Shown piece after piece: positions 54,294 to 62,966 of a stretch of DNA of 64,000 nucleotides (position 1 is the first letter of the stretch; the number at the start of each line of letters is the position of its first letter). The notes beneath the pieces were generated by a model. That model saw only the letters and a program-made list of their open reading frames with translations. It had not been told where the DNA came from and did not search any database. Location: contig CALRQJ020000002.1 in the NCBI GenBank assembly GCA_943370285.1, positions 408,429 to 472,428 on the forward strand, given 5' to 3'. Position numbers and translations under genes: made by a program. Source of the stretch: CALRQJ02 sp943370285. Its GTDB lineage: Bacteria > Bacteroidota > Bacteroidia > Chitinophagales > Chitinophagaceae.

Positions 54294-55214
54294 ATGTCTG
54301 CAATAAGTATTATACCAGCTGCCTCCATTGATATTTCCAAATGGGATAACTGCATAAAGGGTAGTACTAATAATCTTATCTATAGCCAGTATGATTATCT
54401 ACAACATATGGCCGATCATTGGCATGGTTTAATATTGGATGATTATAAAGCAGTAATGCCATTAACTTGGAGAAGTAAGTGGGGCTTGAAATACTATTAT
54501 CAACCTGCATTTATACAACAACTAGGCATATTTGGTAAATATTCAGTTGAGGAATTAGCATTAGTCATAAAAGCAATCAAAGGCTTTTGCAATTACGGGG
54601 ATGTATTTTTTAATTTCAACAACCAACAATTTGCCCAACAATTAGGCGGAGTTGAAATGACTAATTTGGTCATTGATCTTTCAATAGGCTACCATCAAAT
54701 AAGCAGCAGTTACAATAAAGATTTACAGAATAATTTACGCAGAGCCTCAAAATTAAATTTGATTTATCAGTCCGGTATTGTAGCAAATGCTATTGTTCTT
54801 TACCAACAATGGTATGGTAATCGTTTTACACATGTAACCGAAAAAGATTACAACCAATTTAAAATACTTTGCCAAAAACTAGAACAACAACAACAAGTTT
54901 TTGCAAGAGATATCATTGATGATAGCGGTAACTTATTGGCTATTGGATTATTCTTAAAAGATGATAAGCGAATTTATAACCTCATGAACTCTACAACTGA
55001 TGAGGGAAGGAAAAAAGAAGCCAATACCTATTTGCTTGATAATGTGATTCAAGAATTTGCAGGAGAAGATATATTGTTCGATTTTGAAGGTTCAGACTTA
55101 CCCGGTGTTAAGCAATTTTATCAAAAATTCGGAGCCATATCTCAACCCTATTTTCATTGGCATTATAATAACCTACCACCCATTATAAAATGGATAAAAA
55201 ATAATTGGGATTAA
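54294..55214 (+). CDS. FemAB/GNAT-like acyltransferase
   Basis: A 306-residue protein with a FemAB-type double GNAT fold: N-terminal WDNCIKGSTNNLIYSQYDYLQHMADHWHGLI, then YYYQPAFIQQLGIFG, and a C-terminal half with LRRASKLNLIYQSG, GNLLAIGLFLKDDKRIYNLMNSTTDEGRKKEANTYLLDNVIQEFAGEDILFDFEGSDLPGVKQFYQKFGA. This order matches the Bacteroidota GNAT_6/FemAB-related family (peptidyl or aminoacyl transferases). No particular substrate is known. It starts one base after the stop of the M1-barrel gene, so it is translationally coupled to it. A hairpin overlaps its stop codon. Confidence 0.72.
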   Translation: MSAISIIPAASIDISKWDNCIKGSTNNLIYSQYDYLQHMADHWHGLILDDYKAVMPLTWRSKWGLKYYYQPAFIQQLGIFGKYSVEELALVIKAIKGFCNYGDVFFNFNNQQFAQQLGGVEMTNLVIDLSIGYHQISSSYNKDLQNNLRRASKLNLIYQSGIVANAIVLYQQWYGNRFTHVTEKDYNQFKILCQKLEQQQQVFARDIIDDSGNLLAIGLFLKDDKRIYNLMNSTTDEGRKKEANTYLLDNVIQEFAGEDILFDFEGSDLPGVKQFYQKFGAISQPYFHWHYNNLPPIIKWIKNNWD

Positions 55215-55233
55215 TGCTTGGCATTAATCCCAA
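55205..55233 (+). terminator. Hairpin overlapping the FemAB-like stop codon
   Basis: A perfect 13-base inverted repeat (TTGGGATTAATGC / GCATTAATCCCAA) with a three-base loop. The stop codon TAA is inside the stem (55212-55214). There is no clear T-run, so it may act as a 3' RNA stabiliser or a weak terminator. Confidence 0.5.
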
Positions 55234-55257
55234 TGAATATTGTAATTATTTCAGAGA

Positions 55258-56022
55258 CTATTTTTTCAGCGCATTAATAATTGCAACAAATTCGCTAGCT
55301 ACTAAAGATGCACCACCCACTAATCCACCATCTACATCGGGTTGAGAAAATAATTCTACTGCATTCGATGCTTTAACGCTACCGCCGTATAATACGGAAA
55401 TATTATCCGCTACTGCAGCACCATATTGTTGTGCAAAACAACCACGAATAAAAGCATGCATATCTTGTGCTTGTTGGCTGCTAGCGGTTTTACCGGTACC
55501 AATTGCCCAGATAGGTTCATAAGCAATCACCACTTTTTGAATATCGTCAGCCGACAAATGAAACAAAGATTCTTTCAGTTGAGCCGCTACAAATTCATTT
55601 TGTGTTGCTGCTTCTCTAATGCTAAGTGGCTCACCACAACAGAAAATTGGTGTAAACTGATGCTCTAGACATATGTTCACTTTCTCGGCTAAAAAACTGT
55701 TGCTTTCAGCAAAATATTCTCTTCGTTCACTATGACCAAGCACAACTGTTTTAATACCTAAAGAAGCTAAAATTTCTACACTTGTTTCACCGGTATAAGC
55801 CCCGTTTTTTTTATTGGAACAATTTTGAGCAGCCACAAAAACATTTGTTTTTCCTGCAAGTTTTTGTTGCACCATTTGCAAGTATGGAAAAGGTACTGCA
55901 AACACAGCCCATTGGTTGTCATTTAAACTATGAGGAGTGGCTAGTATTTCATCTAATAAAGTTTCGCCTTGTTGTAGTGTAAGATTCATTTTCCAGTTGG
56001 CGGCAGCTATTTGTTTTCGCAT
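55258..56022 (-). CDS. tpiA: Triose-phosphate isomerase
   Basis: A 254-residue TIM-barrel glycolytic enzyme interconverting dihydroxyacetone phosphate and glyceraldehyde 3-phosphate. The catalytic Lys is in ANWKMNL, His in VVLGHSERREYF, and Glu in VIAYEPIWAIGTGKTAS. The phosphate-binding loop GGSVKASNA and GLVGGASLV are present. The length is normal. It follows the GlmU-like gene by 24 bases on the same strand and probably shares its transcript. Confidence 0.96.
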   Translation of the reverse strand: MRKQIAAANWKMNLTLQQGETLLDEILATPHSLNDNQWAVFAVPFPYLQMVQQKLAGKTNVFVAAQNCSNKKNGAYTGETSVEILASLGIKTVVLGHSERREYFAESNSFLAEKVNICLEHQFTPIFCCGEPLSIREAATQNEFVAAQLKESLFHLSADDIQKVVIAYEPIWAIGTGKTASSQQAQDMHAFIRGCFAQQYGAAVADNISVLYGGSVKASNAVELFSQPDVDGGLVGGASLVASEFVAIINALKK

Positions 56023-56046
56023 TGATGGTGTGTTTTTGTGCAGTTA

Positions 56047-57231
56047 TTATTTAGTTATTGCGTCAAAGATATAACGCAAAATGTTCTTTTCCGCTTGAGT
56101 CAGTTGTTTATTCTTCATCTGTTTCCAATTCTCAATATGTGTGAGTGCATTATCAATTTTATAGTATTCCGCTGCACTGGTTCCCCAACTAAAATCGGGT
56201 ATGTACTTTGGCAATAATCCCGAACCAAAAACATTGGCACAAATACCAATCCAACTGCCTGTATTAATGCTGCTGTTTATCGCAACTCTAGAATAATCAC
56301 CCATCATTAAGCCACATTTATTTCCTGCGGCTACAACGGTTTGCAAAGTGGCATTCCAAATTTTGATATCGCCACCGGTATTTTTTACATTACTGTTAGA
56401 AGTGCCTGCACCGATATTACACCAAGCGCCAATGATGCTATCGCCTAAATAACCATCATGTGCTTTATTAGAATAGTCCATTAAAATAGCATTTTTAATC
56501 TCCCCTCCTGCCGCACTATAATTTCCTATGGTAGTTCCTCCATACATTTTAGCTCCCATTTTAATTACTGCACCTTCGCCAATAGCAATGGGACCTCGTA
56601 GCAAACAGCCTTCCATTACCAAAGCATTTTTACCAATGTAAACAGGACCGGAAGCAGCATTAATAACAGTAGCATGTACCGTAGCGCCTTCTTCAATAAA
56701 TATATTGGCTACACCGGATACATGAGTAATTTCCGGAATGGATTGAGATAACCTACCTTTAGACACCATTGCAAAATCAGAACGGATGCTGTCTTCATTG
56801 GTTTGCATCATTGCTAATGCTGATGTTATTCTTTTAACTTTAGTAGTAATCTCCGCAATAGGATATTGTGTAACTACCGCATTAATTTGAATACTATCAT
56901 TTAATGCATAATCTTCTGATTTGGGTTTGCAAGCAATCCACCCATGTTCATCTTGCCATTGCATACCTTGTTCCAATCGTTTACAGGCCGCCACCACATC
57001 TGCCGAAGGCAAAACAGTAGCATTTACCCAGCATATATCTGCAGTACTATTACGAGGCATATATAATTTCATCAAATACGGAAGTGTACCTACACTAACT
57101 GTGTTAGGGAAAAAATACTCCCATCTTTCTTTTACGGTATAAATACCAAACCGTAAATCAGCAATCGCTTTATTGGCAGTAAAGGGCAAAAAATTGTCTC
57201 GTTCAGTATGGTCAGTTAATACAATCTGCAT
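56047..57231 (-). CDS. GlmU-family nucleotidyltransferase-like protein
   Basis: A 394-residue protein typical of Bacteroidota, annotated elsewhere as GlmU family. The C-terminal half is a left-handed beta helix of hexapeptide repeats (IFIEEGATVHATVINAASGPVYIGKNALVMEGCLLRGPIAIGEGAVIKMGAKMYG and onward, ending NAILMDYSNKAHDGYLGDSIIG). The N-terminal domain (MQIVLTDHTERDNFLPFTANKAIADLRFG) lacks a plain GlmU-type L-A-G-G motif, so nucleotidyl transfer is not certain. The acyltransferase active-site His is not identified. A role in cell-wall precursor sugar activation is inferred. It is 24 bases upstream of tpiA. Confidence 0.85.
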   Translation of the reverse strand: MQIVLTDHTERDNFLPFTANKAIADLRFGIYTVKERWEYFFPNTVSVGTLPYLMKLYMPRNSTADICWVNATVLPSADVVAACKRLEQGMQWQDEHGWIACKPKSEDYALNDSIQINAVVTQYPIAEITTKVKRITSALAMMQTNEDSIRSDFAMVSKGRLSQSIPEITHVSGVANIFIEEGATVHATVINAASGPVYIGKNALVMEGCLLRGPIAIGEGAVIKMGAKMYGGTTIGNYSAAGGEIKNAILMDYSNKAHDGYLGDSIIGAWCNIGAGTSNSNVKNTGGDIKIWNATLQTVVAAGNKCGLMMGDYSRVAINSSINTGSWIGICANVFGSGLLPKYIPDFSWGTSAAEYYKIDNALTHIENWKQMKNKQLTQAEKNILRYIFDAITK

Positions 57232-57350
57232 GGGTTAAAAGTAAACAAATTAAGGCTCATTAAAGATTTGATGCTAAAATAAATACCCTTGAAACGGTAT
57301 GTATAGTAACGAGGTTATTGCTACTTTTACTCCGTTAAACTGAATATATT

Positions 57351-58940
57351 ATGACAAAAAAGATTCTTCTACTAGCAACAATAGTTTGTGCCGCATTTCA
57401 AGGTTTATGGGCACAAAGCAGTGCTGTTAATATGCTTGACAGAGCTTTAAGCGGCGTAGTTACTGTAGCTGTTTATGAAAGAGGTACTACAAAGAAAACG
57501 TTGGGCTTTAGAGGTAATGCATCAGACATTGCTTATCAAAAAGTATTAGACATCAGCAAAGCGCAGGGCAGCGGTTCGGGATTTGTAGTTCAATACGGTG
57601 GCAAGTATTATGTTATTACCAATGCCCACGTTGTGGAGCAAGCCACAGACAAAGAAGGTAGTTTGTATGTATATTCTATCAGCCAGAAAGAATACAAAGT
57701 AAAAATTTTAGGCGGTGATACGTTTTATGATATTGCCGTGTTAGAATTTATTGATGCACCAGGAAGTGAAATGACCGCTTTGAAATTTAGAAAAACTGAA
57801 GCAAGAATTGGTGAACAAGTATATGCCATTGGTAATCCGTTAGGAGATTATCCATACACTGTAACCGAAGGTATTATTAGCGCTAAAAACCGTGTTAGAG
57901 GCGGATTAACCGGCAAGTTTGGTTTCTTACAAACTACTGCTACCGTTATATGGGGCAACAGTGGCGGACCGTTAGTTGATGGCAATGGCGATGTTGTGGG
58001 TATCAATTCTCAGATTGCATTTGCCGAAAAAAACAACACCCAAATTTGGCAACCACAAATCAACTTTGCATTAGAAGGAACACTATCTGATAAATTGGTG
58101 AATGACGTACTTACCAATAATGGTTTAGTGAAAAGGGCATTTTTAGGTATTGAGATTTCTAGACAGAAATTGAATCCTAATGCTCAACAGCAAAGAACAC
58201 CATACAATCGTTACCAAAAAGAGCAAGAAGGCGAATTGAACAACGGCTGGGGTAATCCTTATCAGAAACAAAGAGAACAGCCTGAGGTTAATCCTAACCC
58301 TGTTATCAGTGGTGTATTAGCAGAAGGTCCGGCTAACGATAAACTTTCTCCCTACATCGGTTATACGGTTAAGAAAATCAATAATGTTGATATTAGAAAT
58401 ACAGAAGAAGCTTTAGGTGCATTAGAAAAAGTGAAACCAGGAGAAACAGTAACTTTTGAATTGGAAAGAAATGGCAATAAGGTAAATGTGTCCGTTACCT
58501 CAAGAACTTTGAACGCCTCTACTTCTGCACTGATTGGAAAATATGTTGCTAGACAATGGGGTGCAGATTTATCGCAAAATAACGACAATGTGTTCTTCAG
58601 TATCAAGAATAAAAATGCATATAGCAGCTATCAAAAAAATGCTACCGAGTTAATCAATTATTTAGATCAAAATGGCACTGCTGCTTCAAGTGATATGCTG
58701 TTTAATCAAGATTGGCAGATTGTTGGTGCAGGTATTGTAACGCAAAATGCACAAGTAGTATTTAAAACAAAAGATATGGCTGATTTAGGTGCTGCACTTA
58801 AACTTGCCGGCACAACAGGTGTTGTTGATTTATTGTTATTCCGTAGATATGGCGACCCGAATGATGACAGAAGTTATATTCGTAAGCGTTTTGTATTCTC
58901 CGGAGAAGATTCCATTTTTAAAGAAACAGTTTGGTATTAG
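57351..58940 (+). CDS. HtrA/DegP-like secreted serine protease
   Basis: A 529-residue S1C protease with a signal peptide ending GLWAQ. The triad is complete: His in YVITNAHVVEQ, Asp in FYDIAVLEF, Ser in IWGNSGGPLVDG. A PDZ-type domain (about residues 255-390; VISGVLAEGPANDKLSPYIGYTVKKINNVDIRNTEEALGAL) carries a Gln/Asn/Pro-rich insert (NPNAQQQRTPYNRYQKEQEGELNNGW). A last domain of about 130 residues, with little sequence identity to a PDZ, ends with a Trp-Tyr. It probably degrades misfolded proteins in the periplasm. A terminator follows. Confidence 0.9.
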   Translation: MTKKILLLATIVCAAFQGLWAQSSAVNMLDRALSGVVTVAVYERGTTKKTLGFRGNASDIAYQKVLDISKAQGSGSGFVVQYGGKYYVITNAHVVEQATDKEGSLYVYSISQKEYKVKILGGDTFYDIAVLEFIDAPGSEMTALKFRKTEARIGEQVYAIGNPLGDYPYTVTEGIISAKNRVRGGLTGKFGFLQTTATVIWGNSGGPLVDGNGDVVGINSQIAFAEKNNTQIWQPQINFALEGTLSDKLVNDVLTNNGLVKRAFLGIEISRQKLNPNAQQQRTPYNRYQKEQEGELNNGWGNPYQKQREQPEVNPNPVISGVLAEGPANDKLSPYIGYTVKKINNVDIRNTEEALGALEKVKPGETVTFELERNGNKVNVSVTSRTLNASTSALIGKYVARQWGADLSQNNDNVFFSIKNKNAYSSYQKNATELINYLDQNGTAASSDMLFNQDWQIVGAGIVTQNAQVVFKTKDMADLGAALKLAGTTGVVDLLLFRRYGDPNDDRSYIRKRFVFSGEDSIFKETVWY

Positions 58941-58960
58941 CACTAATATCAAAGTATAAA

Positions 58961-58993
58961 AAAAGAAAAGCCCTGATTACTCGGGGCTTTCTT
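58961..58993. terminator. Bidirectional intrinsic terminator
   Basis: AAAGCCCTGA pairs with TCGGGGCTTT (one wobble) around a TTAC loop. T-runs lie on both strands, stronger on the minus strand for the receiver protein. Confidence 0.85.
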
Positions 58994-59013
58994 ACGTTTA
59001 TATGTTGCGCAAA

Positions 59014-59406
59014 TTAATCTATTCCATCTAAGAATTCTTTACCTAAAGGTTTGGATAAGAAACTTGTTACAATACCAAATGATTCTGCTTTTTTGTAATC
59101 TTCAGGATCAACGGTTGAGGATAGAATATAGATTCTTGGCGTAAAACTTAAAGCTGAACGAAGGGTTAAAAACTCTTCCAAAAAATCCCAACCATTCATT
59201 ACCGGCATATTAATATCTAAGAAAATAATATCTGGTGAAGTGATGCTAGGATTAGCAATAATTTCTTTGATGTGATTAATTGCTTTTTGGCCATTATCAC
59301 AAGACAAGACTTCATCTGCAAATTCAGTCATCTTGATAATACGTTCACAAACCATGATGGTAATAGGATCATCCTCTACCAACAATACTTTTTTAAACCT
59401 GCCCAT
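59014..59406 (-). CDS. Single-domain response regulator (receiver only)
   Basis: Start at 59406 (MGRFKKVLLVEDDPITIMVC); a longer frame upstream overlaps the kinase gene and has no receiver sequence. The 130-residue receiver has acidic VEDD, phospho-Asp in IIFLDINMPVMNGWDFLEEF and Lys in FLSKPLGKEF. No output domain is present, so it probably acts in a phosphorelay or by protein contact. The start lies 14 bases before the kinase stop codon in overlapping reading frames, which indicates tight coupling to the seven-PAS kinase. Confidence 0.93.
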   Translation of the reverse strand: MGRFKKVLLVEDDPITIMVCERIIKMTEFADEVLSCDNGQKAINHIKEIIANPSITSPDIIFLDINMPVMNGWDFLEEFLTLRSALSFTPRIYILSSTVDPEDYKKAESFGIVTSFLSKPLGKEFLDGID

Positions 59407-62400
59407 TATTAATTGTGTTTTTAAAGAATACTTTGAATATACTGCCACTGCCCGGTTCGCTTTCAACTTCAATCTTTCCGCCTAAGGCCTCAATTTGCGA
59501 TTTTATCATATACAAACCAAGTCCTTTACCATCTTTGCCATCATGAAAACGTTGGTATAATCCAAATAATCTGTCTTTGAAACGTTCTACATCTATGCCT
59601 AATCCATTATCTTGAAATGATACCAAAATCCAATTGTCTTGTATCTCAGAAGATACTTTAATGGAAAGTTTTCGTTGCTCACTTCTATATTTTATAGCAT
59701 TAGAAATCAAATTAAGAAAAATACTCTCCAAATGAATTCTATTGTATTCAATAGCATCAACCACTGTAAAATCAGCTACAAGATTAGCATCCGCATCACG
59801 AAGTAAACTTTCTAAACTTCGTCTTACTTGCATAAAGGTATCTGAAAAACTTAAAATTTCTTTATCAATGTTAGTATTTGATTTGATCACTAAAATATTA
59901 ATCAAATCATTGAGTGTGTTATTTAATTGTGTAGTAGCATCTTCAAATTTTTGAAGCAGTACCACATTAAACTCATCTGCTAAATTTTCTTTATTGTACA
60001 AGCTGAGCAAACTTAGCAAGTTGGCTACCGGAGCCCTCATATTATGAGAGGTGATGTAAGAAAATTGCTGTAAATCTTTATTGTTCTTCATTAACTCATC
60101 TGTCAATGCTTTTTGCTCTGCTTCGCTTTTTTTCTTTGCTCTAATATCTCTAATAATCGTTGACGTATATACTTTGCCGCTATCGTCTCTAACAATAATT
60201 GATGAAATTTCGGCAGGAATTTTATACCCCGACTTGTGTTTCACTACAATTTCGCCTTTGCATGAACCGGTCTTATCTCTTTCCTGCATCAAGACAACGG
60301 TGGCAGCATCAGTTTCATCAAATACTTGCCATCGAGTTAATTGTACCGCCTCCGATTCTGTGTATCCCAATAATTTTCTAAACGATGGATTAGAAGATAC
60401 GATGGTACTGTTGATTAAAGTGATTACAATGGCATCAAGACTATTTTCGAACAAAGATTTAAATCTACTCTCTAATGATTTAAAGGCTTGTACCGCTTTT
60501 TTATTCTCTGTAATATCTTGAATAGTGAGCCTAAATACAGGCGAATTAGCAGTTTTATCGTCTCTAATAACTTCACCAATAGCCAACAACACTTTTTCTT
60601 TATTGTCGGGAAGTATAATCCTATACTCTGTATTTAATGGATGTTTTTCCGTTAGCGACAAAACGAATTCTCGTTTTACTCGTTCTACATCTTCGGGATG
60701 AATAGCTCTTTCAAGCACTTTAAAGTCAATCGCTTCTTTGTTAATATCAACACCTACAATGCCATACAACTCATCGGTACAATAGAATCGTTTTTCAACC
60801 ATATCGAATTCCAAGTACCCGAGCTTGGCCACTTTTTGTGCTGTTAATAAGCGTTCGTTATTAATAGCTAACTCTTCGGTAAGAATTTTACGTTCAGAAA
60901 TATCTCTCGAATTAACCACAATACCTTGTACTGATGGGTCGGATAATAGATTAGTAATCGTTGATTCGATCCAAGAAAATTTACCTGAATCATTACGATA
61001 CCTGTATGGGCCTAGGTGAAACTGCTTAACATCAGATTCAACAAATTTGATGAACCGATTTCTTACCCAAACTCTATCACGGGGATGAACATAATTAAAT
61101 ACGTTTTTTCCTAAATGATGAGCCGGTTCAATACCCATGATACTATGAATATTAGGGCTACAATATTGCAATAAAAACTCTTTGCTAATTAATGCAATCA
61201 TATCAGAACCGCTTTGCACCAAACCTTTAAACCGTTGCTCAGAAAGCGATATCTGTTGTTCGGCGTTTTTACGTTCAGAAATATCTCTTAGCACAACAAG
61301 CAAACCACCAACATAAGGATTATGGAACATGTTCTTACCCTTCATTTCTACCCAAACAAAATGCCCATTTTTATGCTGAATTTGTAAATCGATATTCTTT
61401 TCTTTATTTGGTGCCGTCATGATGTCAGCCAATGTTTCATGAACAGCCAATTGATAATCTGCATGAATAAAATCAAAACACTTTCTTCCCGTTAATTCAG
61501 TAGCACTAAAGCCTAGCAATTTGGCAATAGAGGGAGAACAATCAATAATAATATTGTCTTCATTTTTGATTAATACCGCATCAAAACTTTCCTGAATAAT
61601 GGTCTTAAATCTTACTTCACTTTCTTTAATTTTTTGTGCTGATTTCTTACGTTCTGTGATATTGGTTGAAGTAATAAAAATGCCGGTAATTTCCTCCCCG
61701 TTATCATTCAATGGCCTGAAAACATGATTGTAAATATGCAGATTACCCGAGTCATCGGTAAACTGTGTTTCTCTTGACATTTGTTTGCCATCAAATACCT
61801 GCTCTAGCAGATTGATATAAAGTGTTTGCTCATCTTCCGGCACTAAATTTAATAATGAGGTACCTGACCGCAATTCATTTCTAAAAAAGAATGGTGCATG
61901 AACTTGTGCCGCTTGGTTATATGCTGTAATTTTTAAACGGCTATTGAGAATAATAAAAGACTCTTCGGTATTATTTAACAGTAAGGATAAACGTTGCTCA
62001 GATTGCATTAAAGCAGCGTCGGCTACTTTTTTGGCTTGAATGTTTCTAATGTTCATCACAATTGCACCAATATCTTCTTGGTGCAATAAATTACGACCAT
62101 TATTTTCTATCCAGTTCCACTCTCCTGCTTTATTCTTCTTGCGATATTCAATTGGAAAAAGTTTCGCAGGCTGTGCCAATAATGTATTGAACCATTCTTT
62201 TACGCCATCAATATCATCGGGGTGAATAAATTCCAATCCACTTTTACCCATTAATTCCTGCGGTGTAAAACCAAGAACATTTTTTACAGCATCGGTTACA
62301 AAATTGATGTTGAATTTTTCATCGGTTAATTGAAAAACATCCGTAGAATATTTTACCAAGGTCTTAAATAAAGCTTCACTTTTTTGAAGTTGTTCTTGTA

Positions 62401-62806
62401 CCGAATGTCTTTCAGTGGTATCAAAAATACCCATACCAATTCCTTGTATAGCACCAATTTCATTTTTTAACGGATGTAATTCAATATCGTACCAAAAAAG
62501 TTGGTTGGACTGATTGGGTAAGCTGATAGTGAATTTAACAACATCTCCTGCTAATGCAGGTTGAATATAGGGCAGTAATAATTGGAATAAAGATTCGGAA
62601 ATACTATCGTGTAATAAATGACCTTCTTCAATTGCTTGTTCTTGATGTTTGGTTAAGAAACGAACAAATGGCTCATTGAATGTATTAATTCGAAGACTTT
62701 TATCGAGTATTAGGAAACCATCAGTAGTACCTGCAAGAAATGCCTCGAGGATGTTTTCAGGGTCAAACCCAGACAATAAAGCAGTTGTGGCAACAGCTTG
62801 TTTCAT
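59393..62806 (-). CDS. Seven-PAS hybrid-type sensor histidine kinase
   Basis: An 1137-residue soluble-looking kinase with no signal peptide or membrane segment. Seven PAS/PAC units run in series, with starts near residues 15, 145, 270, 397, 523, 650 and 778 (recurring S-E-x-R-F-K-x-L or N-N-E-R-L motifs, and F-x-H-P-D-D ends). HisKA has the phosphoacceptor His921 in YITSHNMRAPVANLL. HATPase_c has NLISNAIKYRSEQ (N box), FQDNGLGIDVERF (G1), and GKGLGLYMIKSQIEALGG (G2). The PAS units lack visible ligand Cys or His of known heme or flavin types. Partner is the receiver gene overlapping its end. It is probably cytoplasmic, so signals are likely internal or redox. Confidence 0.94.
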   Translation of the reverse strand: MKQAVATTALLSGFDPENILEAFLAGTTDGFLILDKSLRINTFNEPFVRFLTKHQEQAIEEGHLLHDSISESLFQLLLPYIQPALAGDVVKFTISLPNQSNQLFWYDIELHPLKNEIGAIQGIGMGIFDTTERHSVQEQLQKSEALFKTLVKYSTDVFQLTDEKFNINFVTDAVKNVLGFTPQELMGKSGLEFIHPDDIDGVKEWFNTLLAQPAKLFPIEYRKKNKAGEWNWIENNGRNLLHQEDIGAIVMNIRNIQAKKVADAALMQSEQRLSLLLNNTEESFIILNSRLKITAYNQAAQVHAPFFFRNELRSGTSLLNLVPEDEQTLYINLLEQVFDGKQMSRETQFTDDSGNLHIYNHVFRPLNDNGEEITGIFITSTNITERKKSAQKIKESEVRFKTIIQESFDAVLIKNEDNIIIDCSPSIAKLLGFSATELTGRKCFDFIHADYQLAVHETLADIMTAPNKEKNIDLQIQHKNGHFVWVEMKGKNMFHNPYVGGLLVVLRDISERKNAEQQISLSEQRFKGLVQSGSDMIALISKEFLLQYCSPNIHSIMGIEPAHHLGKNVFNYVHPRDRVWVRNRFIKFVESDVKQFHLGPYRYRNDSGKFSWIESTITNLLSDPSVQGIVVNSRDISERKILTEELAINNERLLTAQKVAKLGYLEFDMVEKRFYCTDELYGIVGVDINKEAIDFKVLERAIHPEDVERVKREFVLSLTEKHPLNTEYRIILPDNKEKVLLAIGEVIRDDKTANSPVFRLTIQDITENKKAVQAFKSLESRFKSLFENSLDAIVITLINSTIVSSNPSFRKLLGYTESEAVQLTRWQVFDETDAATVVLMQERDKTGSCKGEIVVKHKSGYKIPAEISSIIVRDDSGKVYTSTIIRDIRAKKKSEAEQKALTDELMKNNKDLQQFSYITSHNMRAPVANLLSLLSLYNKENLADEFNVVLLQKFEDATTQLNNTLNDLINILVIKSNTNIDKEILSFSDTFMQVRRSLESLLRDADANLVADFTVVDAIEYNRIHLESIFLNLISNAIKYRSEQRKLSIKVSSEIQDNWILVSFQDNGLGIDVERFKDRLFGLYQRFHDGKDGKGLGLYMIKSQIEALGGKIEVESEPGSGSIFKVFFKNTINNGQV

Positions 62807-62966
62807 TGGTGATGGTTCTTGCGAATATTGGTTTTAAAATCGGTTAACAGTCTTACTAACGTAAAAAAAAGGAATTAATTATTAGAAATCACCCAATTTG
62901 GGAAAAAAACGTTCATTAATAGACAAATAGAGTGACTGTTTGAAAGCCAGCATTTCGATTAGAGGC

